Source: Elymus sibiricus (taxonomy: Eukaryota; Streptophyta; Magnoliopsida; Poales; Poaceae). Taken from it: a stretch of 64,000 nucleotides of DNA. The translations under genes were made by a program, and so were the position numbers. Where the stretch lies: assembly GCA_039707655.1 (NCBI GenBank), contig CM077664.1, positions 25,718,781 to 25,782,780 of the forward strand, written 5' to 3'. Under the pieces are notes generated by a model. That model was given only the letters and a program-made list of their open reading frames with translations, had not been told where the DNA came from and made no database searches. The first letter of the stretch is position 1. Each line of letters opens with the position of its first letter. Positions 22,874-33,705 of this stretch are shown here, piece after piece.

Positions 22874-24350
22874 CCCCTTTTTTTGCCTCTGCGCTAAATG
22901 ATATGTGGGCCCCCCTTCTTATCCACACACACAAAAACGCTTCAAACATCTAGCAAAATTTGGACCTAGTTTTGTATATTTTTCCCAGAGTCTCTAGGCA
23001 TTTTGAAGATGTAGATCATATGAGTGTTGATCAGCATGATATGTTAACTTGCTGTTGGTTCCAGTATTATATGAAAATGCATTTTTCATAGTACTAAAAA
23101 TAGTGTTTAAAAAATAGTACTTAAAATAGATGTCTGAAATTCACATAATACTTCATATGCTCAGTACTGCAAGGATCTGAGATTCAAAAGACATTGGTTT
23201 ATAGAATCACTACTTACTATAAACATAAGCTACTAAGAGAAGCATAGATAGCGCTGCTGTGAGGAAAGGAGACATCCCTCCCACCCACCCAGCAGCTCAC
23301 GCAAACAGTATAAACCCAACACAAGCGCCAGGCAAGAACCAGTTTTTAGTGCACTACGTATTACATAACCCAAAAAGATAAGACATAAAAACAAAGCAGA
23401 ATAGGTTTTTCTCTAGCAAGAGATTGTCTTTAGATGCTTTTGAGCATATCCAGCCTCAAGGAGAAACTAGCCTTGGCACCCCTATCGTCCATCCATGCGT
23501 AACTCTGAAGATCTCCCGCGCAACCTGCTCAACTTGCCTTACGCCCGCCGTCATGCGCCTTATTTTTTCTTGGTTTTTCTGCAACACATTCCAATCATGC
23601 AAATTTTTAATAAACATATTAACAGGAACACAGGGATCAACCACCCTGATATTATCAAACACCACTCTAATTTTAAGTTTCCATAAAGTCCAGAAAGTAG
23701 CATAAATGCCTACTATCATAAGACTCATATCACTTTTATCAAATTTACCAAGCCACACGCCAAATATATTTTTCATGTTATCAGGGATGTCATGCATCCC
23801 AAAAGAATATTTCATCACCATCCACAACATCTTGGTGACAGAACAAAGGAAAAAAAGATAGTCAATATCCTCCTCTCTTCCACAAAAAGAGCATTTGCTG
23901 TCTCCAAGCCAAACCCCTTTTTTTCAAGTTATTCTTGGTGAGGATGCTATCTCTCAACACAAGCCAGAAGAAAACTTTCACTCCAGTAGGCATTTTAACT
24001 TTCACCCATATCTTTTGCCTTGTAGACCTCTGACCATTTAACTAGGTCATACTTATTTTTGTCAATATTCTTTTGCCACAACAACCTAGCCTGAAGAAAA
24101 ACCATCCTCTTATTCACCCCAACAGGCAAACCATAAAAAGACATCATATAATAGGGAATACCAGTTAGAAAAGTTTAAATCAAAGTGATTTTGCTAGCAC
24201 TGGCCAACAATCTACCCTGCCAAGTACCACATTTTCTCTCCATTTTCTCTTCAGGAGGTTTCTAATGCTTATTTCTAGTTCTTTTTTTATCAATAGGAAG
24301 CCCTAAATATTTTAAAGGGAGATCACCTACAAGGCAAGTGAATATCTTAG
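22874..24350 (-). mobile_element. LINE 3' fragment, minus strand
   Basis: Minus-strand frames, broken by stops and shifts, read like the C-terminal end of a plant LINE ORF2: a PLKYLGLP-like segment near 24.3 kb, GIPYYMMSFY near 24.13 kb, a CSFCGREEDIDYLFF zf-RVT-type Cys/His segment near 23.87 kb, and the tail in 23830-23456 (FGVWLGKFDKSD, WTLWKLKIRVVFDN). T7 at 22872-22878 could mark the poly(A) end. The reverse transcriptase core is absent, as expected for a 5'-truncated copy. It ends near the LTR at 24471. Confidence 0.6.
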
Positions 24351-25339
24351 AATATTACATTTTCTTTTTTGCAGCCTCCCCAGTATACATAAATATGAGC
24401 AACACATCTATATGGCATATATTTATGTGCTGCATGGTTACTTACCTATGAATTTTGGTAAATGCCAAGTTGTCGGTGTATAAAACATGGATATTTTATA
24501 CCCTGACTCATGCACAGACAGTGGCAGCTTCCCTGTTGGCCGAGGGTTGCCGAAAATCACCAAGACCAAGATTCAAGACCCAGTTGCAGAAGCCACTGAA
24601 GAGAAGATCAAGACGAAACATCAAGTTCAAACACCAAAGATAACCTTTGCCGGCAAGGCCGAGTCGGCAAGGTGAAGACCCGGCAAGCTCCGTGCCAGCA
24701 AGCTCTCGCTAGCTGTTAGCGCTCCACCTCATTGAGCGGCCAGTCGCTAATCGATGAGGTGTCGAGCCAGCAGGCAGTTAGGTGAGATTTGTCGGGCACG
24801 TGTCAGCATACTGGAAGGAGGTTTTCCTTTAATGACACCCGTCCAGAAGGCGTGTCAAGCTATTAGTAGGTAGCTGGGCGAGCGGTGCAGAAACCATGCC
24901 GGGGCTCCTCCTCCACACGACACCTAACGGAGCATTTATTGCTTTTGTCCTAAACTGGCAGAGTTAGGTATGATAGCACTGTTTGCTATCTAATCAACTT
25001 GTAATGACTGTTTTGCCACTGCGGTGACCACTTTGAGCTATAAAAGGAGGGCCAGGGCAACCATTACAAGGGAGGAATCGCGCGGTCGATCCCTGGCACA
25101 ACTTGCATGCATAGCTGCTCCTCCCGCACCTTGTCAGAGAAAGCGCTGCTTGTACTTGTGTTCATACATATCCAATACACCAAAGCAGGAGTAGGGTTTT
25201 ACACCTCACGGTGGCCCAAACCTGGGTAAAATCCCTTGTGCCCTTCTATTGGTTCTGCTCTTTGTGCTCGTCGATCTCCCTAGCCGAACTGCAAAAAGGG
25301 GCTAGATGGCCCCATAGATGGTCACACGCCCGACATCTT

Positions 25340-25358
25340 TGGCGCGCCAGGTAGGGGG
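25340..25358 (+). other. Primer-binding site
   Basis: TGGCGCGCCAGGTAGGGGG starts four bases after the CA end of the 5' LTR. Confidence 0.7.
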
Positions 25359-25414
25359 ATCGCTTGCGCGAACCTGAATCAGTAGATTGCGCGTCAATTT
25401 CATTAGCTTCATAA

Positions 25415-28400
25415 TTGTCTTCGTCATCATCGATGGCCCCCAAGAAGAAGGGCATCACGATGACGGATCCTCCCACCTCCAAAGTTCCTTTGCATGTATC
25501 CATGGGCGGCTCAGGTGGCGCGGCTGACGTGGGTGGTGTGGACACCGCGGTTGGCACGACCAGCGCAGGTGGCGCGGTCGCCATGCCCACCGTGGTCGGA
25601 GCAGGAGGCAGAAGCGCTGGAGGCGGTCGACTTCCTCGACCGTCTGGCGAGCAAGGCCGCAACGATGTGGGTGGAACGGATGGACGTATTCCTCCTCCTC
25701 GCCGCGTCGATGAGCACAACCACCAGAGCAACAATGCCCGGGCCTTCAAGGCACACATTGCGCCCGTCACATGATGGACGCAATGTGACCCCGAGCGGCC
25801 TCGACGACTCCGGGCGGCGGCGTCCACATGGCAAGATGATACGTCTCCGTCGTATCTATAATTTTTGATTGTTTCATGCCAATATCCTATAATTTCCAAA
25901 TACTTTTGGCAACATTTTATATTGTTTTTTGGGACTATCATATTGATCCAGTGCCCAGTGCTAGTTCCTGTTTGTTGCATGTTTTTTGTTTCCCAGAATA
26001 TCCATATCAAACGAAGTCCAAATGCAATAAAATTTCATGGAGAATTATTTTGGAATATATGTGATTTTTGGGAGGTGGAATCAACGCAAGGCGGTGCTCG
26101 TGGGCCCCACGAGGCACCAGGGGGGTCCGGCGTGCCGTGGTGCCTTGTGAGGCCCTCGTAGGTCGGTTAGTGCTATTCTTCGGGTACAAGGAAGCTAATA
26201 TCCGGGAAAAAATCATGTTAAAATTTCAGCCCGATCGGAGTTACGGATCTCCGGGAATTTAAGAAACGGTGAAAGGCCAGAAAACAGGAACGCGAAACAG
26301 AAGAGAACAGAGAGAGAGATCCAATCTCGGAGGGGCTCCTGCCCCTCCGCTGCCATGGAGGCCATGGACCAGAGGGGGAACTCTCCTCCCATCTAGGGGG
26401 GGAGGCCAAGCAAGAAGAAGAAGGAGGGGGGCTCTCTCCCCCTCTCTCCCGGTGGCGCCGGAACGCCGCCGGGGCAATCATCATGACGACGATCTACACC
26501 AACAACTTTGCCGCCGTCAATACCAACTCTCTCTCCCTCTATGCAGCGGTGTAACCTCTCTATTCCCGCTGTAATTCTCTACTTAAACATGGTGCTTAAT
26601 GCTACATATTATTATCCAATGATGTGTTGCCATCCTATGATGTTTGAGTAGATCCGTTTTGTCCTATGGGTTGATTGATGATCGTGATTGGTTTGAGTTG
26701 TATGTTTTATTTTGGTGCTGTCCTATGATGCCCTCCGTGTCGCGCAAGCATGTGGGATTACCGCTATAGGGTTTGCAATACATTCATAATTCTCTTATAA
26801 TGGGCGGCTAGAGTGACAGAAGCTTACACCCGAGTAAGGGGGTTGTTGCGTATGGGAGTAAAGGGGACTTGATACTTAATGCTATGGTTGGGTTTTACCT
26901 TAATGATCTTTGGTAGTTGCGGATGCTTCATAGATTTCCAACCATAAGTGCATATGATCCAAGAACGGAAAGTATGTTAGCTCATGCCTCTCCCTCATAT
27001 AAAATTGCAATAATGATTACCGGTTTAGTTATCAATTGCCTATGGACAAATCATTCTCTTGTGTTACCAAAGCTTTCTACTAAACAACTAACTTTTATTA
27101 TCTTGCAAATTACTCATAGTTTTATTCTCGCAAAGTACTTCTAGTTTTATTCGTGCAAACCTATCCTATCACCTACAAAATAGTTTCATACTTGTTCTAG
27201 GTAAAGCGAACGTAAAGTGCGCGTAGAGTTGTATCGGTGGTCGATAGAACTTGAAGGGAATATTAATTCTACCTTTAGCTCCTCGTTGGGTTCGACACTC
27301 TTATTTATCAAAAAAGCTACAAGTGATCCCCTATACTTGTGGGTTATCACAAGACACCTATCGACCAAGTCCCAGATCCTCAAGCTCCACCTCCGCCACA
27401 ACAGCCCGCTGCTGAACATGCACCGCAGCAGCGAGATTGTGATGGCGCTCCTGCTGGCTCTTCCAGAAGTAGAGCGACGTCGCGTTCTTCGCTTCCAGCC
27501 ATGCCAACCACAGCGGCAGAGGCGATGGCACGAGCCCAGATGCTGCTGAACTTTCCTCCAGTAGTAGAAAAGATGGATGAGTGGAGAGCAACCATTTAGA
27601 GCCTGATTGGATTTGCTGAGTCGAGCAAATCACAGCAAGCGGAGCCATCTCGGCGCCCGCGAATAGCACCAGTAGCTCCAACTGGTGGTCGTGTTGAAGG
27701 CGTTGTGCCAACGGTGCAGACACCTCCGCGGCAACAGCAACAACGTCAGCAACCGCGGCAAATTCAGCGATCTTTTGAGCCCGACGAGATGTCGATGGCC
27801 TCTTCAGATCAGCGGCGAGGGCTGCACGACAGGCGGGTAGAGGATGCCCGCACCACCATTGAACGGTGCCGGGAGACACGCCGTTAATCCGACGTGCGCA
27901 ATGGCCTAGTCGTTGACGAGCCTGCGCCCGAGGTTGGCGGATATCTGCCTTACGAGGTTGGATGTCCAGCCTTCACTCATGAGCTGCGGCAAGTCCGCTG
28001 GCCGTCCGTCCGGGCCTTCAAGCCGGAAGTACCAGAAAAGTACGATGGCAAGCTGAACCCGGCAGAGTTTCTAGGCATCTACACAATTGCCGTGCAAGCT
28101 GCCGGGGGAAGAGACGAGAAGATTCTCGCCAACTACTTTCCGTTGGTACTGAAGCCCAACGTGAGATCTTGGCTGATGAACTTGCCGGAGAACTCCATTT
28201 CTTCATGGTCAGATCTTTGCAATGAATTCATTGGTGCCGTTACCGGAGGCCACAAGGCTCCCGGTCAGCCCAGCGACTTGCAAGTGATCCTGCAAAGAGA
28301 TGGTAAGTCTCTGCGTAAGTACATCCAGAGATTCAGTCATGTGCACCACAATATCCCAGACGTGCACCCCGCAGCTGTGATTGCCTCCTTCCACAAGAAT

Positions 28401-28616
28401 ATGCGCAATCGAAGGATGCGGGAGAAGATGAACGTCAAGTTGCCGAAAACCGTCAACAAGCTCTACACGTTGGCGGATAAGTGCGCGCATGCTAAGGAAG
28501 GAAGGAGACTTCCCGGGGAGGACGCTGGTGCCGAGGTGGACTCCGAGGATGACGATGCTGCCACCCCGAAGAAGAAGGGCCAAAAGCGCAACAGGAAGCG
28601 CAAAGGCAAACTGTGA
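25415..28616 (+). pseudogene. Gag of the plus-strand Gypsy element, interrupted
   Basis: The N-terminal part starts at an ATG at 25415 or 25433 (MAPKKKG) and is cut at 25836 by a solo LTR. Coding sequence resumes at 27350, with stops at 27598 and 27885, and a 240-codon open stretch 27894-28616 follows. That stretch has the retrotransposon gag core: FKPEVPEKYDGKLNP, YFPLVLKPNVRSWLMNLP, SWSDLCNEF, LQRDGKSLRKYIQRFS. A Glu/Gln-rich linker (QQQQRQQPRQ) precedes the core and a basic tail (KKKGQKRNRKRKGK) ends it. It would form the capsid of the virus-like particle. The stops and the insertion make it non-functional. Confidence 0.75.
25837..27349 (+). mobile_element. Solo Gypsy LTR, 1513 bp, TSD CAAGA
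   Basis: Begins TGATACGTCTCC and ends GGGTTATCA. It is flanked by CAAGA at 25832-25836 and 27350-27354. No PBS, PPT or coding domain inside. The ends are of the same type as the gag-only element's LTR (TGAT...ATCA) but the bodies differ. ORFs on either strand at 26218-26574 and 27186-27549 belong to LTR sequence or cross its edge. Confidence 0.9.
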
Positions 28617-29899
28617 TGGCTGTCGAAGGGTCCGGCAACTCCAATACCACCAAGAAAGCCAAAACGGAAGACTCCGATAAGGAGGCTGCTGTATGCGCCG
28701 CTTGTCAGGAGGCGGTGGCAAACGAGAAGGCCGGCAAATCCGATGGTCCATATTGCAAGATTCACCGCACCGAAGGCCATGATCTCCAAGAGTGCTGACA
28801 AGTCGAGCACCTCGTGGACAAGCAGAAAGCTGAATATGAAAAACGCGACAAGGAGAAGGGTCAGGATGGTGCTGGTGGATCCGGCAAAAAGGGTCGTGTT
28901 GGTCGAAGAGGCCGCCGCGGCAAGGCCAAGCAGCAATAAGAGAAGCCTGCTAGAGGCCATGAAAAGAAAGAGGAAGACGATGGAAGTGACGAAGAGGATG
29001 ACGACGAGTCATGTGAACAAGAATTCCAGAAGGCAACTAAAGCCATGTGCATTGACGGAGGTGCATCTCTGCGCTCCTCTCACCGCCAACTCAAGCAGTG
29101 GGCACGTGAGGTTAATGCGGCAGAACCGGCAATAGGTGCTCAAAAGCCACTCAAATGGTCACACACACCTATCATTTTTTATGCCGAGGGCCACCCTGAT
29201 CGCACAACTACGGTCGTGTGCTTGCCGTTGTTGGTTTCACCAACAATACGCAACCTCCAGGTGACAAAAATGTTAGTTGACGGTGGGGTTGGTCTGAAAT
29301 TGATTTCTCCTGAAATAATCAAGAGGCTGCAGATTCCCGACGAGGAACTCGAGAAAACAAGCACTTTTCAAGGAGTGAACCTAGGAAGAAGACAACCCAA
29401 GGGAAAGATCACATTGCCGGTGACGTTTGGCGGCGAATTGAACTACAGAACGGAGAAGATTGTGTTTGATGTTGTTAAGATTCCCTTGCCGTATAATGGA
29501 ATTCTTGGCCACCCAGCTTTGGCTAAATTTATGGCAGCATCCCACTATGCCTATAACACGTTGAAGATGCCAGGGCCGATGGGTGTCATTTCCATCAACT
29601 CAGATAAGAAAGATGCAGTCATATGCATCGACAAACTATACAGAGATGCGGTTGCAGCAGAGGCCGCCAAGGCGCCAGCTCCCGCCAAGGAAAAGAAAAG
29701 CAAGAAGTCCGGCAAGACCTCTGACAAGAATTCTGGGAAGCGCACCTCTTCGGAGTGTTGCACGCCTGTTGAAGACTTGCCAGAGTGCTCTACCAGCAAG
29801 AAATTCAAGGCCACTCCACCAGCAACAAAGAAGGTGCCAGCAAGGGAGGATGACACTGATGGTACCTTCACCATTAGCACCACCCTCGACAGCAAATAG
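28613..29899 (+). pseudogene. Gag tail and retropepsin-like protease of the plus-strand Gypsy element
   Basis: After the gag stop, a zinc-binding-type segment (CAACQEAV... CKIHRTEGHDLQEC) is encoded near 28690-28797, then a 284-codon frame 29045-29899. This contains MLVDGGVGLKLIS (residues about 76-88), the place of the aspartic-protease D-[ST]-G with the second residue changed to Gly as in some related plant elements, then YNGILGHPALAKF, which matches the later conserved G-hydrophobic-D/L-G region. A Lys/Ser/Ala-rich linker ends at the stop at 29899. Polyprotein cleavage is the family role. The following RT is not present. Confidence 0.6.
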
Positions 29900-29918
29900 G
29901 AAAGCGCGCTCGTTGCTA

Positions 29919-32900
29919 TGACGCCCCCGATTAAATCATGCACTAATCATACACGCAAACATGCATGATCAAGATCAGAGACTCATGGGAAGATATCACA
30001 ACACAACTCTATGACACAAAGGATAAACATAACACTTTATATTACAAGCCAGGGGCCACGAGGATCCCAATACATAAGTCATCAAGCAAATATTATCTGA
30101 GTACAGACATAGTTAAACAAGTTTGCCTTAAGAAGGCTGAGCAAAACAACGACACTAGATCGAAAGGCGAGGCCTCCTGCCTGGGACCTCCGGACTACTC
30201 CTAGTCGTCGGTCTCCACGTAGTAGGCTCCACTGGGGTAACCTGCATCCGCGGTGCTACCATCTGTTGCACCATCCAGGTCGAAAGAAAAGGGGTATCAA
30301 AGCAACCGTGAGTACTCATCCAAAGTACTCGCAAGACTTACATTAGATCTACTCTAGATATGCATATGTATCAACTGAATGCCGTAGTATATGTGGACTA
30401 TACTACAGAAATGCCAGAATAAGGGGGAGAAGCTCATACTATCGAAGACTACATCTTCTGCGGCCATCATCTTGTAGCAGTAGAAGAGAGGAGCTTGCAA
30501 GGTAACATGTATCAGTGTATAGCAATAAACCTACCCAGAGATCCTCTCCTTGCCTCCCTGAGAGAAAGCGATCGCCGGGTTGTATCTGTCACTTATCTTG
30601 GTGTGTTTTATAAAGTATCCGGTTTTAGTTGTAAGAGGTCGGAATACAACTCCAAGTCGTCCTGTTACCGTGGACACGGCTATTCGAATAGATTACTTCC
30701 CTGCAGGGGTGCACCACATTACCCGATACGCTCGATTACCTCTGGCCAGACACACTTTTCTGGGTAATGCCCGGTCTCGGATGGTCAACATGCCGTAGTC
30801 CAACCTAGGCTCTCCAGAGAGGTCAACACGCCGGTCTAAATCCTAAGTGCGAAGGGGTCATGGGCCAATCGCCCTAAGCGCTCCTGCACGTTGCGTGGAC
30901 GGCCAGGACCAGTCCTGGCTACCTCTTTATACAAAGCAGGTGCTTACGCGGACCACCCGGTCGCGTGCCGCTCAACTGTGACGTCCGTAGAGCTTTCGGG
31001 AGAAATCGTACGACACCGAGGGTCCCAACCATTATCCCGCGCACCGGTTAGTGCGTATAGGCCAGCGGCCAACTCAGATCAAATACCCAAACTCGTTAAT
31101 CGTGTTATTATGAAGTAACCGCGGACACCGACCAGGGACCAGGCCACCTCTCTCCTAGGTGGACTCTAGCTGCCCTGTCGTTCCGCCACAAAGAGTCACT
31201 CAGGGGGCCGTCGGGTAAAATGTCCTTTCAGCCCCCAGTCCGTGAATCACTCGCGGGTGCTCTCCGAGCCGACCTGACTTTAGTCATATTATGTAGCATG
31301 TATAGCGTATATAATATATCCGTGATCATCACCCGAAGAGATCACGGCCCGATAGTATAGCATGGCACACGGACAAGGATGTAGGGCCACTGATGGAATA
31401 CTAGCATACCTATACTAAGCATATAGGTTAACAGATATGGTATCAATAGTAGTAGCAAGAACAGGCTATGCAGCAGTATAGGATCAACTAATAAGGCAGT
31501 AATAGTAACACTACTCTAATGCAAGAAGTAGAGGGAAAGAATAGGCGATATCGGAATGATCAAGGGGGTTTTGCTTGCCTAGAAGCTCTGCGGAGAAGGA
31601 CGGTTCGTCGACGTCGTAGTCGTACTGGGTGTCACTGGCAGTCTCGGGGTCTACCGAAAGAATAGGGAAGAGGGGGGGGGGGGGACCGATAAATAACGGA
31701 GCAAACAAATGCAACACAATGCATGTCGTGGCAGTATGCGATGATGATATGCTCTAATGCAACCCTAGGCATTTTAAAAGAAGAGGGAAAACATCCGGGA
31801 ATGTTTTCCCAGCTCCAGGTGTTTTTCGGTATATTGATCCAGGGGCAAAATGTCTATGTTTGCTATGTTAGAGGGGTGTGGCAGGTATGTGGATAGCATA
31901 ATCAGATTCGTTATATTTTTCTGAGCAACTTTCATATATAAATTATTTTAATCCGAGTTACGGTTTAATTTATATGATTTTTCAAAGTTTAAATGATTTT
32001 CTAAATTTCTGAATTTAATTAAATTCGAAATTATATTAAATATTAAATGCTATGGGTACACAGAAAGTGTACCCAGGTGTGTGCATGAGTGGCTGACAGG
32101 TGGGGCCTGTTAGTTGTGTCAGCAACCCAGTCAGCAGTCAAAAGTTTGACTGTTGACTGGTCAAACCTGACCAGTGGGTCCCACTGGTCAGTGAGAGGGT
32201 TAACTAATAGGTATTTAATTAATCCAATTAACTAAATTAGTAGGGGGGCACGAGTCAGTGAGTACACTAATTAACATAATTAGTCTAAACTAATCTAATT
32301 AGTTAACGCGGGGGCCCACTTGTCAGTGGGTGTAGTGTGCATTTGAACACAGAGGCGCGCCGGCGGCGACCACAGGAATGGCGGATGGTGTCAAGATCGC
32401 GCCTCCGGCGACCAAATGACGCGAAAAAGGGCGGGATCGAACACGGGCAGAGCCGCGTCGATCTACGGCGGTGGCAGCAACTGGGACGGTAGGAGCAGCG
32501 GTGGCGCTCGGGCTCGATGGCGAACGACGCTAGGGGGCGCGGCGAGGCGAGCCAGAGGGCTCGTCGAACTCCTGCGAGTCCCAGGAGCGCGACGGCGTGC
32601 ACGGACACGAGGGGAGGGGGCCCTAGCTACGGCGGCGACGGAGCGAGGCTGCGGCGAGCTTCGGCTACGGTGGCAAGGAGAGCTAGAGGGAGAGAGCGAC
32701 CGCAGGGAGAGAGGGGAATGGTAGGCGGCTCACAGTGAGCCTGTAGGTGAGCAAGGTAGGCATGGGGAGGGCTCGATGGCGGCGGGTTCCGGCGATGGTG
32801 ATGGTGATGCAGAGGAGGAAGACGGCTCGATCCAGATGATGCGGTGTGTCCTGGCTTGCATTGGTGGTCGGAGTGGAAGCAGGGGAAGCAGGCGGAGCTC

Positions 32901-33670
32901 CTGGGGAGATCCTAGGTGGCGGGGGCGAAGATGGCAACGGCGGGGAGCAAGGTGGCGGCCACGACAGAGGCAACCATGGCGGGTGGAGAAGAGACCGAGG
33001 GGAGGGGGGCGAAAGGACGGGGTTAGGGTTTTGCCGGGGTCGTCAGCGACTTGTAGGACGCCGGGGGATCGGCGGATGGCCGGCACGTGGCCATCCATGG
33101 CCACGGACACGCCACGGTCATCCATCGTGTCGGGGATGAACAGGGGAAGGAGAAGGGAGGCGCTAGTGGGCTGGGCCAGCACTGTGCTGGGCAGGCCGGT
33201 AAGTGCACAGTGCCACTTTGCTATTTTTCTTTATTCTTTTTCTGTTTTTATTTTATCTCACCGTTTTGCATTAATCTGAGCTGCCAAATGAATTTAGTTA
33301 AATGTGCAATTTATCACATAAATACTAGGCAATCTTTTGAGTTAGCAAAACAAGTTTCAAATAATTTTGAAAAGTTTGAATATTTATTTAAATTAAAATG
33401 GTTCAATAAAATGCTGCTGGATCAGCTTTAATTAGTTTAAGGGCACTTAAATGCTTTGCAAAATGTTGGTTCTTACATGACAATTAGTTAGTGAATATTT
33501 TCAACCCAACCTACATTTTTATTTACCTTTTGAAAAATTTAATTTTCTGACTTGCATTTGAATTTGAATTTGAATTGGACTTCAACTAAGAGACAATTAA
33601 GCTTAGCAAAAAGTGGTGACATGGCATCATTAGTCAGAAATCACTATAGCTTAATTACAGGGGTGTCACA
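29919..33670 (-). mobile_element. 3' LTR of chromovirus A
   Basis: Plus-strand ends TGACGCCCCCG and GGGGTGTCACA (sense TGTGACACCCC). It lies directly after the end of pol, with a purine-rich TAGTGCAGGAGATT (PPT) abutting at 33671-33690. It contains both palindromes shared by the other Gypsy LTRs (30310-30330 and 30680-30691). A G-run of 13 or more is at about 31671-31684. GC-rich 32340-33190 gives many spurious open frames on both strands. Confidence 0.8.
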
Positions 33671-33705
33671 AATCTCCTGCACTAAAAGAAATCTCATCCC
33701 GAGAT

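Larger units (their letters stand above)
24471..29918 (+). mobile_element. Plus-strand Gypsy element, 5' LTR + gag + protease, 3' part missing
   Basis: 5' LTR 24471-25335 runs from TGTCGGTGTATA to GCCCGACA, with a TATA box CTATAAAAG at 25038-25046. A PBS starting TGGCGCGCCAGG lies at 25340. Gag and protease follow, with a solo LTR inside gag. At 29919 the sequence switches to the LTR of an oppositely oriented element and no RT, integrase or 3' LTR of this element is seen afterwards in the window. LTR type, PBS and the VDGG protease motif suggest a Tat/Athila-like lineage; this is inference. Confidence 0.75.

Noticed and set aside
32303..33431. Many GC-rich ORFs up to 167 codons
   Set aside because: Inside the chromovirus A LTR; open frames on both strands, Arg/Gly-rich, no domain.
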